Shown here: piece after piece, positions 36,270 to 45,046 of the stretch
Layout of the letters: each line of letters begins with the position of its first letter
Numbering within the stretch: position 1 is the stretch's first letter
Origin: Perlabentimonas gracilis
Lineage (GTDB): Bacteria > Bacteroidota > Bacteroidia > Bacteroidales > Tenuifilaceae
Length of the DNA: 64,000 nucleotides
Direction of reading: 5' to 3'
Assembly (NCBI RefSeq): GCF_011174675.1
Contig: NZ_JAANIG010000026.1
Span: 1 to 64,000 of the forward strand
Made by a program: the position numbers and the translations under genes
The notes under the pieces: generated by a model
What the model saw: only the letters and a program-made list of their open reading frames with translations
Told to the model about the DNA's origin: nothing
Database searches by the model: none

Positions 36270-37474
36270 ACGGAAACGGTATTAATGCCCTTTACTTCTA
36301 GCTCTCCTGATATTAACTTGGGGAGGAGGGTGTTTCTTAATGTTGATATTGATTGATTTTCTTTAATAATTGCATCTTTATTATCAAAGATTGGGTTTAT
36401 TGCTTCATCAAATTTCCTTACAATATTGTCAGATGGTATAATTATGTTTAAATCATTCAATACTTTAGTCGTCATGCTAGGTACTGCTGAACCCACATTC
36501 ATTGATGCTAAATCAAACGATTTTAAAGTATAAAAGAGATACTTTGAATAATAGTCTGTTTTGATAATTGTATAAAACATTGTGTCAACAGACCAAAAGG
36601 GCTCATTAATAAAAAACATATTGCTTAAAGTTCCTTTTCTGGGAATTAGTATTGATTGCTTATCATAAAGAGCCTTATTTGCATATCTCATTATTCCACC
36701 AGAACCATATACAGGAATATCTCCATCTTCAAGATGTTTGTGGTCTTTGCCATATTTAACCTCTATAACTTCGTTTAATTTCTCAACCCTCCACCCCTTC
36801 GGCATCATCCCCAGCTCGCGTTCAACTAACTCACCGCCTGAATCTTTATAACCCCTCTGTCCTTCAGACATCTCCCCTGAGAGGGGAGAGAAGTTACCGT
36901 GGTCGTCAACGGGGAAGTTGAACTCCACAAACCACTGCTTAAACAGGGCTTGGGCAAGGGCTTCGAGGTTTCGGTTAATGGCGTTGTTAAGCTCAATCTT
37001 CTCATCGAGGGAGGAGAGGATGGAGGCGATGGCGGTTTGGGTGGGGAGGTCGGGAATATTCCATAAAGTTTCAGAAAGATGCTTCCAATCTGCCCTTGGC
37101 ATTCTTGTGCCAGTACTTCCTGAGTTTGCTAATTGTGTGAACTCATCGGTAGCAAATAGATAAAATAAGTATTTTGAGTTTACACCATTCTTGGCTTTAA
37201 CAACATATATATCAGTAGAACAAACACCCTCAAAATTTGGAGAGTACACTTTTTTAAAATACGGCCTAAGCTTGCCATAAAGAACATCATTAGGATAAAA
37301 CTTAAATTTTTGACTTGTAACGTCTGAAGATTGCCCAATTCCATTTAAGGACAAAGATTCTGGCTCAATGTGTTCTAACCCAATATAAGGAAAAACCATA
37401 TCACTATTTGGCATAAAGCCTTCTTTCCTTAGCTCTGCAATCTCCCCCAATTTATATTCTTTCCAGTGGCTCAT
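36266..37474 (-). CDS. hsdS: Type I restriction-modification specificity subunit
   Basis: A 402-residue DNA-recognition subunit. Two target-recognition domains (about residues 1-150 and 215-370) are each followed by a conserved coiled-coil spacer ([36 protein letters not shown] and the C-terminal [26 protein letters not shown]). The TRD coding stretches (about 36300-36780 and 37060-37440) are visibly more AT-rich than the spacer, as expected from TRD exchange. A palindromic repeat inserted in frame at 36852-36890 lengthens the linker before TRD2. It overlaps both neighbours by 4 bp. Confidence 0.93.
   Translation of the reverse strand: MSHWKEYKLGEIAELRKEGFMPNSDMVFPYIGLEHIEPESLSLNGIGQSSDVTSQKFKFYPNDVLYGKLRPYFKKVYSPNFEGVCSTDIYVVKAKNGVNSKYLFYLFATDEFTQLANSGSTGTRMPRADWKHLSETLWNIPDLPTQTAIASILSSLDEKIELNNAINRNLEALAQALFKQWFVEFNFPVDDHGNFSPLSGEMSEGQRGYKDSGGELVERELGMMPKGWRVEKLNEVIEVKYGKDHKHLEDGDIPVYGSGGIMRYANKALYDKQSILIPRKGTLSNMFFINEPFWSVDTMFYTIIKTDYYSKYLFYTLKSFDLASMNVGSAVPSMTTKVLNDLNIIIPSDNIVRKFDEAINPIFDNKDAIIKENQSISTLRNTLLPKLISGELEVKGINTVSV
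36852..36890. repeat. In-frame palindromic repeat in hsdS
   Basis: Two adjacent hairpins: TGTC..GACA (858-861/867-870) and TCTCCCCT..AGGGGAGA (871-878/882-889). It encodes the low-complexity [15 protein letters not shown] in the linker before the second recognition domain. I recall similar sequence as a dispersed Bacteroidota repeat; typical HsdS linkers lack it. Confidence 0.6.
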
Positions 37475-38580
37475 AGTGGGTTGGTTTTAAGTAGTTGCAC
37501 TGTTTGATACCAGTAGTAGAATGCCGACTTATCGGGCTGCTTCTTTAGCTTGTTTAGGAAGTTCCAGCTTGACTCCTCGATGATTAATGGAGAAATATCC
37601 TGTCCTTTGAAATGGTCAATGGGAGCGATGTCGTTTTGCAACAACTTGGCTGCTAAATATGCCACCTTTGAGGCTGCTACGATTGCTTCATCTATCCTAA
37701 AGCTGCCCATCATCAGGAAACCCGTGCCAAAGGCTTTAATACCTTCCTGTAGCAATCGGAAGTTCGTTTTTTCGGGCTCGTTCCTGTTCATATCCCTCTT
37801 AACAAGGGTAATGCAGGTTTTAATGGTGTCGTACAGAACCATATTGGGGGTAAGCCCCATTGCTTCACCCTTACTACTTCTGAATTGTATTTCCTGCTGG
37901 GTGTGTGCCATAAAGCTTCTATGCACCATTTCAATATCTGAAATTTTATCGAAAAGCCTTCCCAAGTCGAATAACTGCTTACAAATCTCCATGGAAAAGG
38001 ATATTTCCCTTTTATAATATGGAATGCCAATTGTGTTTGGGGCAAAGGCTGTTAGCTTATCACCTGTTATTGCATCAATGGTAGGCGTTTTTACTACAAG
38101 TTCGGTGTCGGTTTCTATCCACTTTGCCTTAATTCTGCTTTCGATAGTCTTTGGGTAAATGGGACTATCAATGAGCACATCGAGCAGTATAGTAGGAGGA
38201 TTTTTTGTTGTAAAAACCGAGTTGAATGTGAAAATGTAGTGTGCCTTGGGAACCCCCGGCTTATAGCTTCTATCCTCATCAAGGGTAACTGAGGTAAACC
38301 TCGAATTTTCAACTATTCTGTTTAGAATCTCCTCCAGTTCTTTTCGGTTAGTATTGCAGATAATATCCACATCGATGGAAAAGCGATGCTCGCCATCGAG
38401 CAGTAGAATCAAACTGGTACCACCTTTAAACACAAACTTAAGCCCACTAGCCTGTAGCATTTCGAGCAGATGCAGGGCATAAATCATTTTTTCAAGGATA
38501 TTTACCTGAATATTCTTATGCTCCTTCTGCTGCTTGAAAGAGTTTAACCATTGGGTAGTATAGCATTTCTCGCTAATCAT
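37471..38580 (-). CDS. AbiEii-type nucleotidyltransferase toxin
   Basis: A 369-residue DUF1814/AbiEii-family protein. The nucleotidyltransferase motif KGGTSLILLLDGEHRFSIDVDI is at residues 52-73, with GG(T)S and the metal-binding Asp70 and Asp72. AbiEii toxins block growth on phage infection and are countered by AbiEi. The gene overlaps abiEi by 8 bp and hsdS by 4 bp, so the pair is translationally coupled into the restriction-modification operon. Confidence 0.85.
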   Translation of the reverse strand: MISEKCYTTQWLNSFKQQKEHKNIQVNILEKMIYALHLLEMLQASGLKFVFKGGTSLILLLDGEHRFSIDVDIICNTNRKELEEILNRIVENSRFTSVTLDEDRSYKPGVPKAHYIFTFNSVFTTKNPPTILLDVLIDSPIYPKTIESRIKAKWIETDTELVVKTPTIDAITGDKLTAFAPNTIGIPYYKREISFSMEICKQLFDLGRLFDKISDIEMVHRSFMAHTQQEIQFRSSKGEAMGLTPNMVLYDTIKTCITLVKRDMNRNEPEKTNFRLLQEGIKAFGTGFLMMGSFRIDEAIVAASKVAYLAAKLLQNDIAPIDHFKGQDISPLIIEESSWNFLNKLKKQPDKSAFYYWYQTVQLLKTNPL

Positions 38581-39340
38581 CGAGTAAGTTTTTTACCATA
38601 TACGACATATTCTTCTCAATAAAAATCTTAATATCCTCTTCACAATCACGCCTTTTAGCGTAGCTAAATAGTTTGGTGAAGTTGATGGTGTAATTTTTTA
38701 AGGTATTCTCATAGATTCTAGTTAGCTCTGCCCCCTGATAGAAGTAAAAAAGTTTATTGTCAGCAAAAAGATCAACCAGAATTTTTTCGAGAAGAGGAAC
38801 GGGCACTTTTGCCTTTTTGCTGATAATCTTTCCAACTGGAGAACGTGTAACTAATTTTTTAATCACAACAGGAAAATTGCTTTCAGCAATATAGAAGTCA
38901 ACATCTTTCTTGTCGGGGTTAATGTAGGTATCAAAATTAAAAGAGTCCTTTACATGGTAGTAGGTCGATTCAACAAAATCCTTTTCAACCTCAACAATAA
39001 CAATATGCTTGTTAGATTGGTGCTGCGAGAACTCGTTAACCCAATCGGTTTCCCAGATACAATACTTTACATCCGAGAATTTTTCCTGAATGCTTTTTGC
39101 AAGTCTTAGAGATTCTGTCGAAAGTTGGGGCTTGAAAAAAGGTTTGTATGAGATGGTGTAAACACCCCTTTTTAATACTTTAATAATGTTTTTACTCTTT
39201 AGGTTGTAAATTCTCCAGCCCAAAGTACCTTCTTTTATATCAGGTTCAAATCCTCGATAGAAATCAAGGAGTTCTTCCCGGCTAAAGGACTCTTTGCCAT
39301 TAAATTCATCTATAAGTTTTTTCTCAATTGCTCTTGGCAT
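38573..39340 (-). CDS. AbiEi-like antitoxin (DUF6577)
   Basis: A 255-residue protein immediately upstream of the AbiEii toxin. The first 70 residues look like a winged helix (SFSREELLDFYRGFEP, LGWRIYNLKSKNIIKVLKRGVY), as in AbiEi antitoxins, which repress their own promoter by binding inverted repeats. The rest resembles the DUF6577 family. A three-copy TTGGCAA motif lies right in front of the start codon (39353-39428), fitting autoregulation. It heads the five-gene overlapping run abiEi-abiEii-hsdS-fic-hsdR. Confidence 0.75.
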   Translation of the reverse strand: MPRAIEKKLIDEFNGKESFSREELLDFYRGFEPDIKEGTLGWRIYNLKSKNIIKVLKRGVYTISYKPFFKPQLSTESLRLAKSIQEKFSDVKYCIWETDWVNEFSQHQSNKHIVIVEVEKDFVESTYYHVKDSFNFDTYINPDKKDVDFYIAESNFPVVIKKLVTRSPVGKIISKKAKVPVPLLEKILVDLFADNKLFYFYQGAELTRIYENTLKNYTINFTKLFSYAKRRDCEEDIKIFIEKNMSYMVKNLLDD

Positions 39341-39352
39341 GCTTTACAAATT

Positions 39353-39428
39353 TTTGCCAAATATAGAAAATATTGGCAAATATTAGAAATCAAAAAAACG
39401 CCAGCAAATAAAAATATTGGCAATAATT
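39353..39428 (-). promoter_or_regulatory. abiEi promoter with three operator-like repeats
   Basis: Three copies of an ATATTGGCAAA-like motif: inverted at 39353-39364, direct at 39369-39384 and direct at 39411-39428. The first two form an inverted repeat around a short centre. The first copy overlaps the -7 element TATATTTG (39358-39365, minus strand), so a bound protein would block RNA polymerase. AbiEi is the natural candidate. No -33 box at normal spacing. Confidence 0.55.
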
Positions 39429-39437
39429 TGATTTATT

Positions 39438-40973
39438 TTAAATCTTAATGCCTACTCTCAGCAGATTTTCTTTGATCTTGATTTGCAACTCATTGGATTG
39501 CTCAAACTGCTCCTTTAGCTCTGCTGCTATAGCGTTTACCTTCTCCTCAAAGGGAATCCCATCGTCCTCCACCTCCTCGGTGCCCACATATCGCCCAGGC
39601 GTTAGTACAAAGTTATTGGCCTCAACCTCGGCAATGGTGGCTGCCTTGCAGAAGCCTGCTACATCCTCATACTTGCCATCCTTGTTTCGCCAAGAGTGGT
39701 AGGCGTTGGTTATTTTGGCAATATCATCATCGGTAAAGGCCTTGTTCTTTCTGCTGGTCATTGTACCAATTTTTCTGGCATCAATAAACAGAATCTCGTT
39801 GCTTCTGTCCCTAAATTTGCCTGCCCGACTACTAGGCGGGTGGTTCTTCCTGTTCCTTGCCAAGAACCAAAGGCAGGCTGGAATTTGGGTGTTGAAGAAT
39901 AGCTGTGTGGGTAGGGCTACCATACAGTCAACCACACCCTCCTGTATCATTGCCTTTCTAATCTCTCCCTCGTTGCCCGAGTTGGTGGTCATGGAGCCAT
40001 TGGCCAGCACAATGCCAGCAGTGCCACTTGGGTTAAGTTTGTTTATGAATAGCTGTAACCATCCATAGTTGGCATTACCCACAGGAGGTATTCCATACCT
40101 CCATAGATGGCTATCCTGTAAACTTTCTCCGCCCCAATCGGAGATATTGAAAGGAGGATTAGCCAGTATGTAATCGACCTTTAAATCCTTGTGCTTATCG
40201 GCATGAAAGGTATCGCCCAGCTCAATCTTGGCATCAATACCACGGATGGCAAGGTTCATCTTGCACAGCTTATAGGTGGTTGGGTTGCTCTCCTGACCAT
40301 ACACCGCTATATCGCCAATTCTTCCACCGTGAGCATCGAGAAATTTCTCACTCTGCACAAACATACCACCTGAGCCACAGCAACCATCATATATTCTACC
40401 AGAATAGGGTTCTAGCATCTCCACCAAGAGTTTTACAATGCTTTGAGGGGTATAGAACTGTCCACCACGCTTGCCCTCGGCATCGGCAAACATACCAAGG
40501 AAGTATTCATAAACACGGCCAAGCAAATCCTTGCTGCTATGCCCCTGCTGGTTAAAGCCAACATTCCCGATCATGTCAACCAGCTCACCCAATCGCTTCT
40601 TGTCGAGGGCGGGGCGGGCATAGTCCTTTGGTAGCACGCCCTTAAGATTTGGGTTCTCCTTCTCAATGGCCTCCATAGCATCGTCAATATCCTTACCTAT
40701 GCTGGGTAGTTTGGCTCTCTCATGCTGTAGGTACTGCCAACGTGCTGTTGGTGGCACAAAGAACACATTCTCGGCAAGGTACTCGTCCTTATCCTCGGGG
40801 TCGGATAGGGGATCGCCCTTTAGCTTGTTGTATAATTCATCAAAGGCATCGGAGATATACTTTAGGAAGATAAGCCCAAGCACAACATGCTTGTACTCGG
40901 CAGCATCCATATTGTTTCTTAACTTATCGGCTGTAGCCCATAGGGTTTTTTCAAGGTCTTTAGTATTGAGCAT
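39438..40973 (-). CDS. hsdM: Type I restriction-modification methyltransferase subunit
   Basis: An N6-adenine methyltransferase subunit of 511 residues. The N-terminal helical domain ([34 protein letters not shown]) is followed by the SAM site [13 protein letters not shown] and the catalytic NPPF motif ([15 protein letters not shown]). The pattern [11 protein letters not shown]...[11 protein letters not shown] is typical, but a short in-frame repeat (PPSSRAG) separates the two halves. It protects host DNA with HsdS. It is 97 bp upstream of abiEi and has its own -7 element, so it may be made independently of the abiEi-hsdR run. Confidence 0.96.
   Translation of the reverse strand: MLNTKDLEKTLWATADKLRNNMDAAEYKHVVLGLIFLKYISDAFDELYNKLKGDPLSDPEDKDEYLAENVFFVPPTARWQYLQHERAKLPSIGKDIDDAMEAIEKENPNLKGVLPKDYARPALDKKRLGELVDMIGNVGFNQQGHSSKDLLGRVYEYFLGMFADAEGKRGGQFYTPQSIVKLLVEMLEPYSGRIYDGCCGSGGMFVQSEKFLDAHGGRIGDIAVYGQESNPTTYKLCKMNLAIRGIDAKIELGDTFHADKHKDLKVDYILANPPFNISDWGGESLQDSHLWRYGIPPVGNANYGWLQLFINKLNPSGTAGIVLANGSMTTNSGNEGEIRKAMIQEGVVDCMVALPTQLFFNTQIPACLWFLARNRKNHPPSSRAGKFRDRSNEILFIDARKIGTMTSRKNKAFTDDDIAKITNAYHSWRNKDGKYEDVAGFCKAATIAEVEANNFVLTPGRYVGTEEVEDDGIPFEEKVNAIAAELKEQFEQSNELQIKIKENLLRVGIKI
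39819..39841. repeat. In-frame palindromic repeat in hsdM
   Basis: GCCTGCCCG-ACTACT-AGGCGGGT forms an imperfect hairpin coding for PPSSRAG between KNH and KFRDRS, where related HsdM proteins are, as I recall, continuous. It is the third repeat insertion in this system. Confidence 0.5.
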
Positions 40974-41013
40974 TACAGTTGAAGTGAAATGTTAAAAAGG
41001 AAATGTGTCACTT

Positions 41014-41021
41014 CAAAATTA
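41014..41021 (-). promoter_or_regulatory. -7 element before hsdM
   Basis: TAATTTTG on the minus strand, an exact TAnnTTTG, 40 bases before the hsdM start. No -33 box at normal spacing. It lies in the 398-bp hsdM-ispG gap, which otherwise holds a repeat hairpin, a decayed reading frame and an inverted repeat. Confidence 0.4.
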
Positions 41022-41088
41022 ATGAAAAATGGGAAACGGTCACGATATCTTCTGTGGTAATTGTCGTGTTATTGAACAGAGACTGATG

Positions 41089-41113
41089 AAGAAGGAGGCG
41101 CTGCCCCCTTCTT
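41089..41113. repeat. Imperfect hairpin repeat near hsdM
   Basis: AAGAAGGAGGC (41089-41099) and GCCCCCTTCTT (41103-41113) pair at 10 of 11 positions. The core GAAGGnGGCG..GCCnCCTTC matches the palindrome at 2-36, suggesting copies of one repeat family. Confidence 0.45.
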
Positions 41114-41130
41114 TAATACAATAGTTAAGA

Positions 41131-41265
41131 TCAATTGAAGTATCTTGTTGATTGTTTAATTTTTCTGTCCAGTTCCTCTATAAACTCATCACTAGAGTTA
41201 ATGAACTCTTTTTTAACAGATTCACGGATTGCCTTCCGATGATAGTTTGCTTGCTTTTTTTGTAA
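41131..41265 (-). pseudogene. Possible decayed small ORF
   Basis: An open frame of 44 codons with no start codon (QANYHRKAIRESVKKEFI...DRKIKQSTRYFN), ending in TGA. Upstream in the same frame an in-frame TAA interrupts it, and before that HLIANWNEQN continues. The charged helical look is protein-like, but I recognise no family. It may be the remnant of an island gene. Confidence 0.3.
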
Positions 41266-41332
41266 TTAATTTTGCTCGTTCCAGTTAGCAATCAAATGTA
41301 TTTGCAAGGTTTTTTCTTTTATTGTGGGCGCT

Positions 41333-41360
41333 TGTAGAATGGTTTTATGTATATTCTACA
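41333..41360 (-). terminator. Inverted repeat after ispG
   Basis: TGTAGAAT (41333-41340) and ATTCTACA (41353-41360) are exact inverted copies 12 bases beyond the ispG stop. There is no T-tract, so termination is uncertain. Confidence 0.35.
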
Positions 41361-41371
41361 GGTTGTAAAAC

Positions 41372-43282
41372 TTACCCATCAACCCAGTCGCCATTCAATT
41401 TTATTAGCTCAATTAGCTCATCTACGGCTTTGTCCTCTGGGATATTCTTTTTCACAACCTCCTGCTTTCGGTAAAGCGTAACCTTTCCAGGGCCTGAGCC
41501 CACATAGCCGTAATCGGCATCGGCCATCTCGCCAGGGCCATTCACTATGCAACCCATTACCCCAATCTTTAATCCCTTAAGATGCCCAAGGCGTTGCTTT
41601 ACCTTAAGCAGGGTTTGGTTTAGGTTAAATAACGTTCGCCCGCAGCCGGGGCATGATATAAACTCCGTTTTGGTGATACGAACCCTAGAGGCTTGCAGAA
41701 TGCCAAAGGCGGTGGATCGTATGGATGATTGGGTGACCTGACTGACGTCGGCAGGCAGATTGATTGTGAGCATAAGGCCATCGGCTAGGCCATCGATAAA
41801 CAGCGGGCCAGCAATGGCCGAGGTTTGTATTTGGAGGTTGGCCGAGGTGGTGTCTCTAAGCTTTAGCGAAGCAACTATTGGTATGGTTAGCCCTGCTGTT
41901 ATAATGCTAAATATGGCATTTCTTAGGGCGTAAAAATCGTTGTAATCTCTGGCAGCTATAATAAGCGCAGTATCAGACAAACCTTTTAGCCTCTCAACCA
42001 ATTCGGGGGTTATATCAATAGCATCAATTTCTATAAAACTTAACTCAGTTGCGGGTTTTGAAGGTGTGGCTTGAGCTAGGTTAACAAGATGATATCTACA
42101 AAGCCTGCTTGTTCCAACAAGGGGTAGTTGATGCGAATTCTCCAATCCATCGGGTGCAGCATCTCCAACGTAAATGTAGTCGGCAGCATTCTCATCAGAT
42201 TTCCACTCGCCATTCTCATTGTCGTACAACCAACCCCACTGCGCTAGTATATCGTAATTTAAGCTTTGGATATTAGCCATGACAATTGGCGGGTTGTCGC
42301 CTCCAACGTTACCAACAGCCTTGCTATTAATCTTTTTAAATTCAAATGGATTTACGGGGATATCATCAACGTGTGGTATGCTCACATTTTGCCAATGGGC
42401 AAAAATATTCACCAGGTTTTGAGCCACGGGTATCTCATTGGCCGGTTCTTCGGTGAGTGATACGCGAATAGTATCGCCAATGCCATCAATTAGCAATGCG
42501 CCAATGCCAACAGCCGACTTTATACGACCATCTTCGCCCTCGCCAGCCTCGGTTACGCCTAGGTGTATGGGGTAGTTCAGGTTCTCGTCCATCATCATGG
42601 AGTATAGGTGGCGTGTTGCCTGCACCATTACCCGCGTGTTGCTCGATTTCATGCTCACCACCACCTTGTGGTGATTATGCTTGCTGCAGATACGCACAAA
42701 CTCCATGGCGGAGTGCGCCATACCAATGGGCGTATCGCCATACCTACTCATAATGCGTTGCGATAGCGAGCCGTGGTTCACGCCAATGCGTATGGTAACA
42801 TCGTTCTGCTTGCAAATAGCCAGAAGTTCGAGAAATCTTGATTCGGCTCGCTGCAGCTCCTTTCCGTACTCAGCATCTGTAAAAGTAAAAGTGGAGGTTC
42901 TCGATTTATCCGAGAAGTTTCCGGGGTTTATCCTTATTTTATCAGCGTGTTGTGCTGCTTCCATAGCAGCAGCCGGATTGAAGTGTATGTCGGCAATAAG
43001 CGGAGTGTTGTAACCGCGCTGGCGGAGTCCCTGCTTCACAAGTCCTAAACTTTGCGCCTCCTTAACACCCTGGGTAGTTAGTCTTACATATTCAGCACCT
43101 GCCTTTATAGTCAAAATGCACTGCTCAACCGTTGCCTCAATTTGATTGGTGTTGGTGGTGGTCATGGTTTGCACCCTAATGGGATTGGAGCCCCCCAGTG
43201 CAATTCCACCAATATTCACCTCGAGAGTTGGTTTGCGTTTGTAGGTGCTTGTGTTGTATATGTCTGCTTGGAGGTTATTCAT
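41372..43282 (-). CDS. ispG: 4-hydroxy-3-methylbut-2-enyl-diphosphate synthase, long form
   Basis: Penultimate MEP-pathway enzyme, using a [4Fe-4S] cluster. At 636 residues it is the three-domain form known from Bacteroidota, Chlamydiae and plants. An N-terminal TIM barrel (VQTMTTTNTNQIEAT, ADIHFNPAAAMEAAQ, IRIGVNHGSLS) is followed by an extra middle domain (about residues 300-510). The C-terminal cluster domain has the cysteines in ISCPGCGRTLFN and GVMGCIVNGPGEM. It lies outside the island and is monocistronic. Confidence 0.96.
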   Translation of the reverse strand: MNNLQADIYNTSTYKRKPTLEVNIGGIALGGSNPIRVQTMTTTNTNQIEATVEQCILTIKAGAEYVRLTTQGVKEAQSLGLVKQGLRQRGYNTPLIADIHFNPAAAMEAAQHADKIRINPGNFSDKSRTSTFTFTDAEYGKELQRAESRFLELLAICKQNDVTIRIGVNHGSLSQRIMSRYGDTPIGMAHSAMEFVRICSKHNHHKVVVSMKSSNTRVMVQATRHLYSMMMDENLNYPIHLGVTEAGEGEDGRIKSAVGIGALLIDGIGDTIRVSLTEEPANEIPVAQNLVNIFAHWQNVSIPHVDDIPVNPFEFKKINSKAVGNVGGDNPPIVMANIQSLNYDILAQWGWLYDNENGEWKSDENAADYIYVGDAAPDGLENSHQLPLVGTSRLCRYHLVNLAQATPSKPATELSFIEIDAIDITPELVERLKGLSDTALIIAARDYNDFYALRNAIFSIITAGLTIPIVASLKLRDTTSANLQIQTSAIAGPLFIDGLADGLMLTINLPADVSQVTQSSIRSTAFGILQASRVRITKTEFISCPGCGRTLFNLNQTLLKVKQRLGHLKGLKIGVMGCIVNGPGEMADADYGYVGSGPGKVTLYRKQEVVKKNIPEDKAVDELIELIKLNGDWVDG

Positions 43283-43401
43283 GGCAAAAAGTTTTCACAA
43301 AGTAAATCCTTTGCATCATTTTAAACAACAACACTGTAGTTTGTTTTGCATAACATCAAAAAAAAGATGGAGTTAAAACCTGTAAAGTATGAGTTTATTG
43401 C

Positions 43402-43409
43402 TAAGTTTG
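43402..43409 (+). promoter_or_regulatory. -7 element before the stress protein gene
   Basis: TAAGTTTG, an exact TAnnTTTG, 31 bases upstream of the ATG at 43441. No -33 TTTG at proper spacing. Confidence 0.4.
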
Positions 43410-43440
43410 CTAAGTCCCTAATCTTTAATATCATTAAACC

Positions 43441-44304
43441 ATGAAGAATATAATTGTTCCCATCGATTTTTCGGAAGAATCGCTGAATGGCCTTAGGCTT
43501 GCCATTCATTTTGCCAACAGGTTTAGCAGTAGAGTGCAAATGGTGTATGTGCAAAAGTACCCATCGGAGATGGGGCGAATAGGCTATGAGGAGGAGAAGA
43601 AAAATGCGTTGCAGAAGTTCGAGTTACTTAAGCAGGAGTACGCACCTAAGCTTCATAAACCCGAACTACTGGAGTATATCGTGAAAAAAGGTAAGATTTT
43701 TCGTGAGGTGGTGAACCAAGCGCAGGCCTTCGATAACTCTGTAATTGTTTGCTCAACCCATGGAGCATCGGGGTTCGAGGAACTGTTTATTGGTAGCAAC
43801 GCCTTGAAAATTGTTTCTGCATCAGATCTCCCTGTTATCACCATTCGCCACGGTTCTGTAGCCCGCGAGGTTAAAACCATAGTGCTCCCCATCGACTCGT
43901 CCAACGAAACTCGGCAAAAGCTACCCCTTACGGCTCAGGTTGCGGCAGCATTTGATGCCGAGGTGCACGTGCTAGGGCTAACTACCACCGAAAGCGATGA
44001 TATTGAGAACAAGGTGGCTGCTTACTGCAAACAGGTTTGTGAGTATCTAAAGGATCATGGTGTTAGGTACAAGCTCGAACGGCAAAAGGGTCGCGATGTA
44101 ACATCAACAGCAATTAGCTATGCCCTTGATGTGGAGGCCGACCTTATTTCGATTATGACTGAGCAGAACGACAGCCTTGCCGATATAGTGCTTGGAACTG
44201 CAGCACAGCACATGCTCAACAAATCGCCAATTCCGGTGCTAAGCGTTACACCCAAAGAGATCTTTATTCTTGGTAGCTTCAGAACCAGTGGTGCTCCATA
44301 CTAG
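43441..44304 (+). CDS. Tandem universal stress protein
   Basis: A 287-residue protein of two UspA domains (about residues 1-140 and 145-275). The first begins IIVPIDFSEESLNGLRLA and holds an ATP-loop-like STHGASGFEELFIGS. The second (TIVLPIDSSNETRQKLPLTA) has a more degenerate loop (EQNDSLADIVLGTAAQHM). Such proteins are linked to survival under starvation or stress; this one's role is unknown. It is monocistronic, followed by a 268-bp gap in which I see no gene. Confidence 0.85.
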   Translation: MKNIIVPIDFSEESLNGLRLAIHFANRFSSRVQMVYVQKYPSEMGRIGYEEEKKNALQKFELLKQEYAPKLHKPELLEYIVKKGKIFREVVNQAQAFDNSVIVCSTHGASGFEELFIGSNALKIVSASDLPVITIRHGSVAREVKTIVLPIDSSNETRQKLPLTAQVAAAFDAEVHVLGLTTTESDDIENKVAAYCKQVCEYLKDHGVRYKLERQKGRDVTSTAISYALDVEADLISIMTEQNDSLADIVLGTAAQHMLNKSPIPVLSVTPKEIFILGSFRTSGAPY

Positions 44305-44572
44305 GTGTTAGGTTTTCTTGTTGACTTGTTGTAGGCATTACTTCAACTTTAGTAAACCTACAAACTAATGGCGTAGCCACTAGCATTGTTGTACAACAGA
44401 ACAAAACGTTAAACTTAGTTAGGATTATCTAAATTTTGCAAAACTTTTTTTGTAAATTGCTGTATAAGCACCAAAATGTTCCAAATAAGCTGCATATGGC
44501 ATTGCAACAATTTGTTTCCCCAAGATGCATGCAAGACATGAGGTTTAGGACAATTAAAACACGCTAAAGGGT

Positions 44573-44941
44573 ATGTCAGAAAAGGTTTCATTGCTTTACG
44601 TTGACGATGAGTCAATCAACCTAAAGCTCTTTGAACTTAATTTTAAATCGAAGTTTAGAGTTGTAACTGCGCTTTCGGGCGTTGAGGGTCTTGAAATTCT
44701 TAATAGCGACCCTAGCATCTCGGTGGTTATTAGCGATATGCGTATGCCCAAGATGGATGGCCTAGAGTTTATTGCCAAGGCCAAGCAAACCTTTCCGCAC
44801 ATTGTGTATTATATATTAACAGGCTTTGATATTACCGATGAGATTAACGAGGCTCTTAGTACGAACCTGATAGATAAGTACTTCAGAAAGCCTTTCAACT
44901 TCAGAGAAATTGAGGGTGCTATTGCTTCTGCCCTGGATTAG
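44573..44941 (+). CDS. Stand-alone response regulator receiver domain
   Basis: A CheY-like protein of 122 residues with no output domain. The acidic pocket is in LLYVDDESI, the phospho-acceptor Asp in VISDMRMPKMDG (about residue 53), the conserved Thr in YYILTGFD and the Lys in KYFRKPFN. It probably relays a signal to another protein; no kinase gene is adjacent. A terminator follows. Confidence 0.88.
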   Translation: MSEKVSLLYVDDESINLKLFELNFKSKFRVVTALSGVEGLEILNSDPSISVVISDMRMPKMDGLEFIAKAKQTFPHIVYYILTGFDITDEINEALSTNLIDKYFRKPFNFREIEGAIASALD

Positions 44942-44969
44942 GTTTACTACCCAAAGAATATTTCCATTG

Positions 44970-45001
44970 CCCCCTCAGTATAAATTGCCGAGGGGGTTTT
45001 T
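44970..45001 (+). terminator. Terminator after the response regulator
   Basis: CCCCCTC (44970-44976) and GAGGGGG (44990-44996), then five T. Confidence 0.85.
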
Positions 45002-45046
45002 GGTAAAAAGAAAATAATTACCTTAGTGTAAATAATTCTGAATAGT

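Noticed and set aside
39353-39428. CRISPR array
   Set aside because: Three short motif copies with uneven spacing and mixed orientation; no repeat-spacer regularity and no cas genes in the window.
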